Assembly (NCBI GenBank): GCA_944739405.2
Contig: OX123182.2
Coordinates: 60,887,183-60,951,182 of the forward strand
Length of the DNA: 64,000 bases
Direction of reading: 5' to 3'
From: Euclidia mi
Taxonomy: Eukaryota; Arthropoda; Insecta; Lepidoptera; Erebidae
Shown here one piece after another: positions 34,801 through 46,494 of this stretch. A program made the translations under genes and the position numbers. Every line of letters starts with the position of its first letter. Position 1 is the stretch's first letter. The notes beneath the pieces are model-generated. The model was given only the letters and a program-made list of their open reading frames with translations, had not been told where the DNA came from and did no database searches.

Positions 34801-37800
34801 ATGAATACTAATATAACAAGAAAGCTTAAAGAGCTATGGACCGTCTACAACAGAAGAAAGACAGAAGTTTTCTAAAAGTATTTTCTTATTCACACATTTC
34901 CTACTCACATAGAAATTATATTTACCTATCTAAAACAACATTTTACATGAGGTACCGCAAGACACTATATTAGAAAATACTTCATTCCTTTTATGTATGC
35001 ATTGTCGCAAATACGGGAGAAAGCTTTTATCCGGTACATAAACTTACGGGTTTATTGGCTAAACTCATAATACTAAAAACAACACATCGTCTACGAAAAT
35101 AAATCAAGTGAAATGTTATGTATGGCCGTATATGTAACTGCCGCCATCGTAATATTTAATACTTTATCATATTATGACTATTATCAGTCTTAATAACAAT
35201 GGCAATGGTATGCCTGAGAGTGCAACGACATAATATTTTGCTCTGTATGAGGCTATATCTAAAATGTACAATTTACGAGAAACCTTAAGTATTAAACAAT
35301 CAGATATTGTAAAATTGCATAATTATCAAAGTGTTCCAATTTTTCGTTTTCGGTTTTATGATGTTAAATAATTTATTTTACTGCAATAATGCATATCTGA
35401 CGATAGACGTGGGCCACTGACGTACTGAACATAGGCCACCCCACTGTGGCTCTCCACATTAACCGAACTTTAGCTAGCATTAAGTACCCTAATAGTCCTA
35501 ATACCCAGAATGTAAATTTTATCATAGGACAATTATTGTATTTTTCCTATTATTTATCATCATTTCGTGAATTTTTTATTAACTTATTATTATGTATAAT
35601 AGTGCTGTAGCACTAGTAAATCTCTAAGATATACGCATAATATAAATCCCTTCAATCAGTAATGTTTTAAAATTAACACACAAAAATAAATTACAGAAAC
35701 ATTGCATCGGTTCGTCCAAAGTCCAATTTCACATCGCACATTGTAACAACCGGGAACAAAATTCACTTTTTCACATTCGACAAAAAAACAGCAATTAGAC
35801 TGTGCTCACCGTTGTGTTTCACCGTTTCCCCGTCCCGTTATCTATTGAGTTACGAACAATTTCGATATCAATTTATCACACCAGTAAATTTAAACTGATA
35901 TTACCCTGTAGATTTATTAAGTGCTTAGCGCGGGAAGACTCCCGTGGAATACTGAACTGATAAGCATTCGTATTAAAGAACATTTTTCAACTTTAATGAG
36001 CAATATTTGCAGGGTTGTCTAATGGGTTGGGTAATGTTGCAGTTTGTTTAATTTTACTTTTTTAATGGGTACTGTAATAAAGAAAGTACTAAAAGTGGAA
36101 TTCTGATGTGCGAACTTTATTTATTGTTACGTTTCGTCAAGATTAGTTTAGCATGCAAGTACCGCACTTATGATAGTTATCTAGAGTATGATAGTTAGAT
36201 AGACCAGACAAACTGCTGCTTTTATGACAGTAGTGCAATTAAAAAAAAAACTATATTATACTTATACACGTGGACATACACGAAAATATTCTTTTTTTAT
36301 ATACTCATAGGTAGTTTAAATTATAAGAGATCCCGGCAATCCCACAATCCGTTATTCGATTTGAATAGACAATGTTCAGTAACTATAGCCGTATACCAAA
36401 AATATACCCACTAAGCCATAGAGCATTCTTATATTCGAATTTCAATCTTTTTTTACCTTGCAACACTTCAATTTGATGCAGCTGCAATACGCTAATTACA
36501 CACGCTTAGCTGACTTTATGATGCAAAATAGATGCACACTTCTGCAGCGAGCGTCTTTTGTCTCGCTAAATGTCGTTTCTAAAAGTCTTTACTTAATATG
36601 AAAACTGTAATGTGAACAGAGATTTATGTGCAATTTAGATCATAATAGATTATAACAGATAAGTGGGTGTATTTTTGGTCTATAATTTAAACATTTTTGT
36701 ACAAAACACTTGTAGTAGAGCAAAATATACCCTTTATGGAGTGCGTATATTAATAAGCACCACGAATGTTCAAAAACTTTGGTATTTTATAACCATTTAA
36801 TTAGAAACGTATTAATTATTTTTTACGTAACCTCTACTTAACTTAGAATAACTGTGATGAAATGTGTTTTCATCACAGTTATATTACAAAGATAATAATA
36901 GAAAGGCTAGTAGTGTTTATAAACTGTCCTATTACAGAGTACGCTCCTGTTCGTACTATAGGAAATATTGGCGCCGAGGCTAGAACAAGCTCTCGGCTTC
37001 ACGTGTCCTTCGCCAACACTACTTTCTCGATCGTTTAACTAGCGATAATAAACCGTTTCTTCTGAATTTCCAAACTTCGAATAATCAGTGATGAACTAGT
37101 ATTAGTGCTTTAGATAAAATATAATAAACATGATAAACGATTTAGCCTCTACGTTTCGTAGGGTCCTAGACAAAAAATACTTGTGTACACAGAAAAATTA
37201 AGGTTGCGAATAATCTTCCCTACAGTAAATACCTAGAAGGGATCGAACAAAGCTCTACAAGGTTGTCTCTAAATGGTTTTATGTCCAGCACTGCGTGAAC
37301 TGAGAGTAATTTGTTCAATGTAAAAATATTTGCGACATCTAAGGTTTATTGATTGTTGTTCTTTAGACTAGTATTGAATACATGTCTCGACAAAGTCTTG
37401 TTTATTCAACTGTTAGATAACAAGAAACACGCAACGATGTAAGTTTTCTTAAGTCCTTCTACCTACTTTCTTAATGACATAGACTTGGGAAAATATTTAG
37501 CTTGACTATGTGATTATATTTCGTTTAAAAATAAATATTAACAATGGATGAACATAAATAGGTAGACACAAACCAAGAACAATCAATACATAGATTTTGG
37601 CTGTCTAAGCATAGACTAACCCGCGTTCCCACCCGCGACCAAAAAAATAGACGGTCCATCCTAGTGGAACCAGGCGTCAGTCGAACCAATATATTTCAAA
37701 GATTGCCATATAATAGGTATCTATGTATTTAAGCTGTATGTCAATGTTGTCCTTGCTTTCATAACCTAAAGTAAATATATTTTATTTCAATTCATCTGTA

Positions 37801-39497
37801 ATCTTAAATAAACAGCAGGGACTATAATTGCCTTATCAAACGAGCCAAGTTGAAATACAACAAAAGTTGCTCAAGTCAAGATTTTGTAACTTAGCAGATT
37901 TATACCTGAGCTATGTGGATTACTCGACTACAGAAAGTCTCAAATCTGTTCTGCTTAATTCTCAAACTGCAAGCATTACTGCACTGTTGTTATATTCTCA
38001 ATAACTGAACGATTTACAGCTTGTTTGTTTAATTTTAGTGCCGCAACTTTATTCTTGCTAAGGAAATATTTAACGAACATTTCATGGGGAGTGGATGTAT
38101 GTTTACCAGCCGTTGAACCTTCTGATAGTTTCTTCGTGTGAAGTTTAAGCTGTTTGACGAAATTGAACGCTTCTGTATGTAACGTGTTATAATTTAAAGT
38201 ACTCGTATCGTAACTAAGATATTTTAGACTTGATCGGCAGTTGGTGAGCTGGTAACTACTAGTTTAATACGAGGTAGAATCTAGAAATAAACCAGCCGTA
38301 ATAGGCAATACTTTTCTGCTTTCTAAAGAGACAAAGACAATAGTCAAAATTATTCAAACGAGAATCGTTTTGAGGACAATAAAAACCACTGTGACAAAGG
38401 CGATAATTGAACTAGCTTTGGCTTCAAGATGTCTGACAATAAAATTTACAGGAGCAATTCAGTATTCCCTAGAACTAAAATGTGGTTGCGAGTTCTTTTT
38501 ATTACTCTGTGTAATGGAAGTCAATGTTCTTATTACACGTTATATATTGTTTCAATGCCTGAATGTATTTACTTGAGAACTGCTAGTAATGACTTGCTAA
38601 CACGAGTGGGAAAATATTATGGTATTGTGAATTTGTTTTAATTTTATTGTTCACTAAACTTCGGCCTCAGTTCCGTTTGCCTTAAACCTTATAAGTCAGC
38701 AGGACGAGTAGAAAGCATTACGTAATTCAAAATCCTTAAAATTATTTAGTGAGCTAAGGTTTAAGTTCAGGTAAAACTTCTTCAAGATGTTCGTCAACAC
38801 AACTAACATGTCACATATGATTGACGAAAATTTTATAAATTTAAGCTTGAAATAGACGGAGGAAAATCAGGTGGGCTCACGAAAATTTCATTATAACGTA
38901 GATCCCGTGAACATGCCTTTCATAATGAATCGGGAATAAAGAGTTAGTTTTAATGAGTAGGACGTAACGCCTCCCCAAGAGTCTTACAAGCTTCCTCCAC
39001 CAGCCCACCAGCACCACATGAGTAAATAAACCGAACAGAAAAACAGCTTCTTAAGAGCTTGTAAATTTGTTATCCATTTTGGTAGGGTTGTCACAATAGG
39101 TTAAGACAGATCGCTTGTTCGTTATACGACAGATTCTGGATTGGACAGATTCGTGATTCGGCAATTTTCCAACTCGACAGATTCGTGGATTGGGCAGATT
39201 CTTGGACTCGACCGATTCGCTATACGCCAGAAGTACAGTTGTAAATAAAATAGCGAGTGGAACCAAAAAGGCATGCACCTGAAACTTTTAAAAGCAGGGA
39301 ATAAAAATATACAATTGTTACCAAGGACACGACGTGACGACGTGATTTATTTCACATTCCCCACGATACCACTAATAGTGTTGAATTTTTTTCTGGTACC
39401 TAATATTTATGATCTATTTTGCTAATAAACTTAGGAATGTCCTTTAGCTATTATGTGCCACTAGTTTTACCACGGGGATAGGTATAAGTTTAAAAAG
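34801..39497. other. Long intergenic tract, no gene seen
   Basis: 4.7 kb of AT-rich sequence with no recognisable exon, SINE or transposon end. A perfect 15-bp-arm hairpin lies at 36848-36882. Loose repeats around ACAGATTCGTGGATTGG lie at about 39125-39235. This is the least repeat-rich part of the window and could be intronic or regulatory. Confidence 0.5.
36848..36882. repeat. Perfect hairpin, 15-bp arms
   Basis: ATAACTGTGATGAAA (36848-36862) is exactly inverted at 36868-36882 across a 5-base loop. Confidence 0.85.
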
Positions 39498-39789
39498 AAA
39501 TTGTGTAAGACAAATAACGTTTAAACAAAACAAATGACTATAAAATGATCAACCATCGATAGGGCTTACAAAAAACAGGTGCATGCGATTTTCGACCTTA
39601 TTGACAATTCATGACAGACTGTTTTTTGGTATTTTCTTGCTTTCTGACATAAATATTATTATATAAATTCTGAGTTACGTCAATAAGGTCAAAAATCGCA
39701 TGCACCTGTTTTTTGTAATCCCTATCGATGGCTGATAACTTTCCGATAGTCATTGGTTTTGTAAACGTTAATTGCTTTTATACAATTTC
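39498..39789. mobile_element. Foldback MITE related to the core of the 29-30 kb element
   Basis: Two arms (about 39498-39617 and 39670-39789) pair over most of their length. The block AAAAAACAGGTGCATGCGAT and the following CCTTATTGACAATTCATGAC also form the innermost arms of the 1.3-kb foldback at 29.0-30.4 kb. It is non-coding. Confidence 0.85.
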
Positions 39790-40385
39790 ACAATTAATGA
39801 GTTCACGAGGATCCTCTGGGGGATCGGGCTAGGAGATCCTGGTGGACAACATGCAAACATGTAAAGTATTTCGTTGCCAACATTGACAAGTTATTTCTTT
39901 CAAGATCGAAATATTCACGAAACTATTGCTCGAGCAATTCAACAAATGCAATAAAATTATCAGGAGGAAGAAACTAATTAAAGAACCCAATGGTACGTTA
40001 CTATCATTAAAATCTTTATTATGACTGAATTATTTCATCTAATATTATTCATACACACAGTACAATAAACAACCATTATTAATAATAAAACACCAGTTTT
40101 TTACATTAAAATATTAAAACTTGCAACGTACAAAGCAAACAACGTGCGTCGTAATAACCCTAAGATTGTCAACTGCCTGTGCCTACGTAAACCGGTTCTT
40201 TCCACTCTCGCCGCGTACACGACAAGCGGCCAGTGGTCACGCACACATAAGCCGCGTGCTCGTAGTAGTGCAACCGATTCGCGCTGTTGTATGAAGCTGT
40301 GTCTCTGTTTCGTTTATCTACTCATGTGCCAGCACCGCGAGACGAAAGAACGCAACAATCAGTAGTATTTTGATAATTCAAAAGT

Positions 40386-40612
40386 TTAAAAATGTCTTAC
40401 AAACGATCCAAACGGACTTAGAACACAGTCATGTCAACGTTTACGTGAAGGTTAACGTAACGTTAACGTAGAGCCGCGTGTAATGAGTCGCTGCCAGGTG
40501 TTGGAAAAATACCTACATATAATTTTGTTGTACACAATAGCCTCACTATTGTAACGTCGGATTTATGTTAAACGTTTTTGAGCAGATTTTTCAGAAATGT
40601 CATGTTTTTGTC
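40386..40612 (+). repeat. Left copy of a large inverted-repeat pair
   Basis: It matches the inverse of 45784-45972, sharing TTTACGTGAAGGTTAACGT, TAGAGCCGCGTGTAATGAG, an AAAATACCTACAT block and TATTGTAACGTCGGATTT, then an ATGTC(A/G)TGTTT start that opens MSCFC in both copies. GC-richer sequence lies just upstream (40140-40365). Confidence 0.8.
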
Positions 40613-41159
40613 GACGTCCAGGGTACAAGCGACGTAATGTACACGTTAGATATAATTTGTTCAGAACTGTGCCTTTAAGTTTGTTCCATATTTTATTGAT
40701 TTTTAAACGAGCAAGAGCAGAAGAAACAAACTTTAATGTATTACAAAAAGCGTGGTCCGCACAACATATGAATCGGACCCATGGCACTTGCAAAACTTGG
40801 TCTGTTTAAGCACTGAGCCATCTGTAGTCACCGAAGGTATTTTCCAATACTTTTTAGTGTCAGCTGGGAAACCATTAGTATCAACTTTGAATGGAAATAT
40901 GGTCGAATTTCGAAGATATTATCAACTATATTTATGAGGTGGCAAACAACCGCTGTGAAACCACAGCATCTAAATATATTCGGATTTGTAGTGTAAAATT
41001 TTCCTTTACTAGGCGCCTCTGAGCGCAGTTGCACATTTAAATGGGTAATATGACATCATAGGTAGCTGTGAGAGCCGGAGGTGAGAAACGTCTGCTTGAT
41101 GACATTGATACATACATAATTATAATAGCTATCCCAATTGGCTAGAGTTATTAGTATCT

Positions 41160-41370
41160 TCACAAACAGCAATAATCCTACACCTCCAGCGGTTAATCCG
41201 TGATTGTGACTAGTGCAGTAATGGAGGCTTCTCAGTAGATGTCCCATCACATGCTAGATTAAAACTCTCAAAGGACCTCAGGGTATGGACCTATGTCTGT
41301 GTGTATCAAACGGTCGTTTATTTTCGTAATACGTTCAGGACAAGGCACGGGATAGAGAAACAAAGAATAA
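41160..41370 (+). repeat. Interspersed repeat, family D
   Basis: It is collinear with the two copies inside the mariner-like element (50.31-50.52 and 50.74-50.94 kb): CGGTTAATCCGTGA, TAGTGCAGTAATGGAGGC, TGTCCCATCACAT, TAGATTAAAACTCTCAAAGG and an end in GAGAAACAAAGAATAAA. Non-coding. Confidence 0.75.
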
Positions 41371-42216
41371 AAATAGTTGATTGATCTCCACAAATCGCAT
41401 ACATACACTGTAAGTTCACTGCGGTATTGTACCGTAGTCTAATTTATGCTTAGGAGTCTGTTTAAGGATACTTATAACCAGCACACGGAAAATAACAATT
41501 ATGTAAATTCAAATTAAATTGAAAATCAATATGCTACTATTCATATACTCACTTGATGTAGATCTATGCCTGCATGGCAATTATTGGCGCGTTTAATTAA
41601 AGTTACCTCAATGAAGCGACTAGAACCGAAACACTAGAATGTTAATTACTGGCTCAATGCACTAACTGGTATCAAAATACTAGAATATCATAGTTGCCAC
41701 TGTATCAGTTTGCACGTATTTTGATTTGAAGGTAGGTATTTGGGTGATGCGGTGGTACAGTGCTCGCTTTTAAAGACACATGCACATCATAAGCCATCAG
41801 ATTTTGGCAGCTACATTTTAGAGCTTACGCAATAAAGAGCGCCTTTATTTAATTTAGAAGTAAACGTAGTTTGGTGATTTCTGGTGTGATTTGTGAAACT
41901 TGTTAGCTACTTCGATGACGTCATGCAATTTAAAGCTTGTTCTATCAAAGTATGTGCTAATTTTAGACCCTTAGCTTGATATCAAATAGCCAAAAAAATT
42001 CTTATATAATTGCTATCTAACGGAGAAAAGATATATTAAGATAATGTCAATTTTCTTTCCTGGCATTGATGCGAATCAACACACCTATAGGTACACACAA
42101 TTTTGTCAAGTTTATAATTTAAGTAGAGTCAAATATACTTTTTGTTATTACAGAAACACTTTTACGGTATTACTGTTAATAAATTATATTTAGACACTTG
42201 TCTATATATATATATA

Positions 42217-42773
42217 TGTCGGAGATGGCTTGCTATCATCGACATTACTATTATTGGTTGCGGACTTAGTGGGCGTCATTGGGGTAAAATGCGGGCACAA
42301 AACACAATCAGCTAAGTTTGACAATATTTTAATTACTGTTGAACAATATTTATAAGTTTACACTGTTGCTAAATACAAATAATAGTATCAGACAAGACCG
42401 AGCAGCGGTTTCAGGGCAACTATCTTAATTTACTTCCTCTATACTCAATAATCCAACTCGATCTGCCGATTGCTCTCAAAAAGACAATGCACAGAACACC
42501 ATATACCAATGTCACCATTAGCTGTCAGTTCTCCTTTTAAAATTAGATGGCACCTTGACCCCGCTCGAGACACGCGTCCTGCTCTGATTGGTCATTATCT
42601 GAACTAGTACATTCACAACTTTTTAAATTACTAAGATTAATAAGGTTTTAAGCTATAGAAATATTTCACAAATCAAATAAGGTTGAATTACAATTTTAAA
42701 GGTATCAAAATCTAAACAGCATAATATTGTTAATTATTATTCATAAAATCAACAATCATATCTTCCTCCGACA
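42217..42773 (-). repeat. 3' LTR
   Basis: 557 bases, collinear with the 5' LTR. The upstream 60-base body end (from GATGCGCGGCCTTCAACT to GACGGCCG) is present twice in tandem, the outer copy followed by another TGTCGGAG, as if a short piece of the LTR start was duplicated with it. Confidence 0.9.
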
Positions 42774-43107
42774 CGGCCGTCCTGACATATCACACGTCCT
42801 CGTGTGAAGTTGAAGGCCGCGCATCGTTGCTCCGACACGGCCGTCCTGATATATTACACGTCCTCGTGTGAAGTTGAAGGCCGCGCATCATAGGTATCTG
42901 CAGAAAAGAAAGATAATGGTGTAGTTCGGCCACTTCTGACCAAGAAGATGGTGTACATTTTATCTTCTGCGAAACAACTTTGTTAAGGATATAATCTGAA
43001 TTCTAATTTACTCCACACTACGTACTAAATTAAGTCTATACAACAAACAAACAACAGCCTCCTCGCTGTTTATCAAATGGCCTCCACGCCTCTTTGATAA
43101 TCTAAAT

Positions 43108-43331
43108 GGCCTCCTCGCCACTCACTAGTCTACAGGGCCTCCTCGCCTCTCACTAGTCAACATGGCCTCCTCGCCACTCACTAGTCTACAGGGCCTCCTC
43201 GCCTCTCACTAGTCAACATGGCCTCCTCGCCACTCACTAGTCTACAGGGCCTCCTTGCCACTCACTAGTCTACAGGGCCTCCTCGCCACTCACTAGTCAA
43301 CATGGCCTCCTCGCCTCTTACTAGTCTACTC
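43108..43331. repeat. Tandem array, eight 28-bp units
   Basis: Each unit starts GGCCTCC and includes CTCACTAGTC. Two unit types alternate at first (ending CTACAG or CAACAT), giving a 56-bp higher-order period, then the pattern loosens. It sits in the body of the LTR element where pol would be. Confidence 0.95.
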
Positions 43332-43405
43332 TACAGTCTACACTCTTACTGATTACATCCTTAAACGGCCACCTCGCCATCTCTTTCTGCCAGTTTCATT
43401 TTCAA

Positions 43406-44517
43406 TGGCCTCTACCGCAATCAAAACAAAATGGGAACTGCTCACCAAATTGCGTAATTATTCCGGTGACAGGTTTCATAGCACACGTGTCCACTCGTTT
43501 CACGGCGGGTGGGGGTGCCGACTGTGCACTGCTGCTCCCTACTGCCAATGTTTTTGTTGAGCACCGTGATGCCACGTGACCCTCAACACCTCACTTGTAG
43601 CAAGTCACAGGAACCCGCGTAGCAACAGCCATGTTGGGGCGCTCAGGGGTCAGAGTTGTTTGCTGCTTGTCACTCGATCGACTGAAACATTCAAAAGATT
43701 TATAGCCAAGCTTTCCACAAGCTAAACAATTTGTTGAAATAGAACTTAACGTAGGACGTTTACTATCTTGCGTAGTGCTTGCAACGGTCTTTATTTCTTG
43801 GTAACTTCGCTTGCGATAAGAAAAAGCCATTAGTTCACGTTGCGTTTTACAGCGGGTAGTTATTTCCTCAGAAAAAATGTTGCGTTGTAACCTTGGCTTG
43901 ATTTGTCCCTTATGCGCAAATATTAAGGATACTACCATTTCTTCCTTGTCTAATTTATTTCATCATCACATCAGTAAAGTGAATAGACGGCTTGCATATG
44001 CAGCAAGACATTCACCTTCTTGCGGTTTACCAGTAAGCAACTTCAATATCGTTGCTGCACATGTTTCTAACGTGTCAAAACGAGAAAGAAAAATTTCCTT
44101 AAATTCTTCCCACTTCATATCAGGAAAAGCTATTTGAGAAAACCACGTTGCGGCGGAGCATTTCATGGCCTTACTATGTTAACTAAGTATAAGAACCAAT
44201 TTACTTCCCTGTAAACCTCGATCCGATAAGCAGCTGTCAGCCGTCGCACGCCAAGCTCGGGCGTCAGTACCAGCATCTTCCGGATGAAATTTAGGCAGCG
44301 TGAAGCTCTTATCGTCGGTGTTCGCTGGTTTTGTTAGCGCCTCCACCAGAAGCCTCATGCTGGTTTGTTGCGCTTCGAATAATGCTCGCCAACCATCATT
44401 TACCATTGCCTGTTCGCCGCTCTCGTTTTGTGCCTGCACCGCGGCCACTTCTGATGTCGGAGATGGCTTGCTATCATCGACATTACTATTATTGGTTGCG
44501 GACTTAGTGGGCGTCAT
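43406..44517 (-). pseudogene. Gag (and protease stub) pseudogene of the LTR element
   Basis: One reading frame runs from the ATG in the LTR. It has a proline/asparagine-rich start, a capsid region with FTLPKFHPEDAG, DARAWRATADSCLSDRGLQG, a SAATWFSQI helix and FKEIFLSRFDTLETCAA, then two zinc knuckles. The first knuckle has Tyr in place of His (CLACGKLGYKSFEC); the second has a stop in place of its second Cys (CYK, stop, GVEGHVASRC). Five in-frame stops (one TAA, then three TGA in a row, then TGA) and no frameshift are seen. A short FPFCFD tail, like the approach to a protease active site, ends at the deletion. Confidence 0.85.
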
Positions 44518-45002
44518 TGGGGTAAAATGCGGGCACAAAACACAATCAGCTAAGTTTGACAATATTTTAATTACTGTTGAACAATATTTATAAGTTTACA
44601 CTGTTGCTAAATACAAATAATAGTATCAGACAAGACCGAGCAGCGGTTTCAGGGCAACTATCCTAATTTACTTCCTCTATACTCAATAATCCAACTCGAT
44701 CTGCCGATTGCTCTCAAAAAAGACAATGCACAGAACACCATATACCAATGTCACCATTAGCTGTCAGTTCTCCTTTTAAAATTAGATGGCACCTTGACCC
44801 CGCTCGAGACACGCGTCCTGCTCTGATTGGTCATTATCTGAACTAGTACATTCACAACGTTTTAAATTACTAAGGTTTTAAGCTATAGAAATATTTCACA
44901 AATCAAATAAGGTTGAATTACAATTTTAAAGGTATCAAAATCTAAACAGCATAATATTGTTAATTATTATTCATAAAATCAACAATCATATCTTCCTCTG
45001 AC

Positions 45003-45003
<1 letters not shown>
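44455..45003 (-). repeat. 5' LTR
   Basis: 549 bases, transcribed right to left. Its last 63 bases contain the Gag start codon (44515-44517), so the reading frame crosses the LTR-body junction. Confidence 0.9.
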
Positions 45004-45034
<31 letters not shown>

Positions 45035-45036
45035 TC
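45004..45036. repeat. TA microsatellite at the LTR element insertion site
   Basis: TA repeats continue from 42202-42216 on the other side of the element, showing the target was a TA run. Confidence 0.85.
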
Positions 45037-45783
45037 TCAAAGACACCGTTGCTAACGCCTCTTTCAATAATTCTATCTGACATACAGAGCTGTTCTAAAA
45101 TTACAACTAAAACATTTTCACTTTCTTGATATCAGGCCAAGTAGCTGAGCAAGGCGTAATTGCATAAATTAACTGAGACGCACGATCAAAGGCAGCCAAA
45201 CAGGTACCAAATGCTTACACGCTATAGAGCCTTCTCTTTACAGTGATAGCTCAACAGAATTCGTATAAAATAGTGAATGCTAAAGCTTTCCAGACCTGCT
45301 TGTCGCATGCAATTTCAAGCCAGCTCTTATGGTAGGCATCTCTTTCGGGGCCGGCCTCGGCGACGTCGTCTGTTCTCAAAAAGAATAAAATTAAAATACA
45401 ATAAATAAACTCAAGTAAAATGTTACAACATATTATAATGAACTAGTCATAAGAATTGGAAAATACTTGTGACTGCTTTAGATATTTTTATGATGTGTAG
45501 AAAAATAAAGGTTTGACTGGATCTATGGCCTTATGTTTTAACCGTCACTTTGCCTTTTGTCCCTGCGCCAAATCTTGTGGGTTCGATATGTACAGTATTT
45601 ATATAAGCTATAAAGATTTACTCCGAGTTTGGTAGGTATTTGTGTTAAAAGTATGACAGTTTCTTAAGTCTACCGCAGTATAATATTTATCGTATTACGG
45701 AAAAAAAATTTAAATAATAAAGAAACAAAAAAAATGCCTTGGAAATTTAAGTGCCTAAATCAAAAGATTCCTTTTGTCCTGAT

Positions 45784-45972
45784 TGACAGAAACACGACAT
45801 TTATATAAAATCCGACGTTACAATAGCGAAGATATTTATGTGTAAAACAAATGTAGGTATTTTTCAACACCTGACAGCGGCTCATTACACGCGGCTCTAC
45901 GTTTACGTAACGTTAACCTTCACGTAAACGTGTCCGTTTAGAATTAGAACGTTTTGTCAGACATTTGCAAAT
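45784..45972 (-). repeat. Right copy of the large inverted-repeat pair
   Basis: Inverse of 40386-40612, with a deletion of about 25 bases between the CGTCGGATTT block and the ATG. Its short frame opens MSCFCQSGQKES. Together the two copies bracket 5.2 kb that includes the LTR element. Confidence 0.8.
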
Positions 45973-46417
45973 CTTTAGCTGGCGTTTAAAGTATACGGGG
46001 CTTACAATAATGTTTTAAATTATGTCTCTGTATATTTATGAAGCCGTCAATAATAAGCAACGTATAGTGCAGTAACTAGATGTTTGTTATTAAGATAGTA
46101 GAAAATGTAGTGTTGCTACTTCAGGATGTTTTACGATGTTGGATGATTAAAAATGGCTCTCTAAATAGTATTTTTATAAAATAATTCACTTGGTATCAAT
46201 TATGGTTATTGCTATTCGAATAATTTATAACTTTTTTAAATATATTTTTTACATGGATGTGTGTGAAATTCAGAATTTAATTAAATTATTATGCACACAT
46301 AATGATTTATATATTATTCTTCAGTTGCTTTTTCAACCACTGATAAAAAAAAAACTACAAACAAAGGCCACTCTTATATTCTGTAAATTTAATTCACGTA
46401 AACCTCATTACTACTTA

Positions 46418-46423
46418 TTTATT
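46418..46423 (-). terminator. Polyadenylation signal of the dynein gene
   Basis: AATAAA on the minus strand, 72 bases after the stop codon; the nearest canonical signal. Confidence 0.6.
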
Positions 46424-46494
46424 CAAACTTAAACATTATTTCTTCTTATAAGTCTTACGAGTATATTATGGTATAATCAAAATAAATAGTATTT

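Larger units (their letters stand above)
42217..45003 (-). mobile_element. Non-autonomous gypsy-type LTR retrotransposon
   Basis: Two nearly identical LTRs (42217-42773, 44455-45003) bound a 1.68-kb body on the minus strand. Both LTRs start TGTCGGAG and end in its inverse. The insertion is in a TA microsatellite, so the target duplication (TATA type) is not resolvable. The body holds a Gag frame with stops, the first few protease residues, a 28-bp tandem array and a duplicated 60-base 3' segment; reverse transcriptase and integrase are absent. The lower LTR differs from the upper mainly by an 8-base block near 42635, so the insertion is fairly young relative to the LINEs nearby. Confidence 0.9.

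Noticed and set aside
43060..43335. CRISPR-like array
   Set aside because: Contiguous 28-bp tandem units without unique spacers, in a eukaryotic retroelement.
43591..44593. Plus-strand frames opposite the Gag pseudogene
   Set aside because: They are antisense shadows of Gag and the LTR.
45279..45380. Minus-strand frame reading RTDDVAEAGPERDAYHKSWL, as an exon or LINE tail
   Set aside because: Protein-like and slightly GC-rich, but no clear family motif, start or splice pair; left unassigned.
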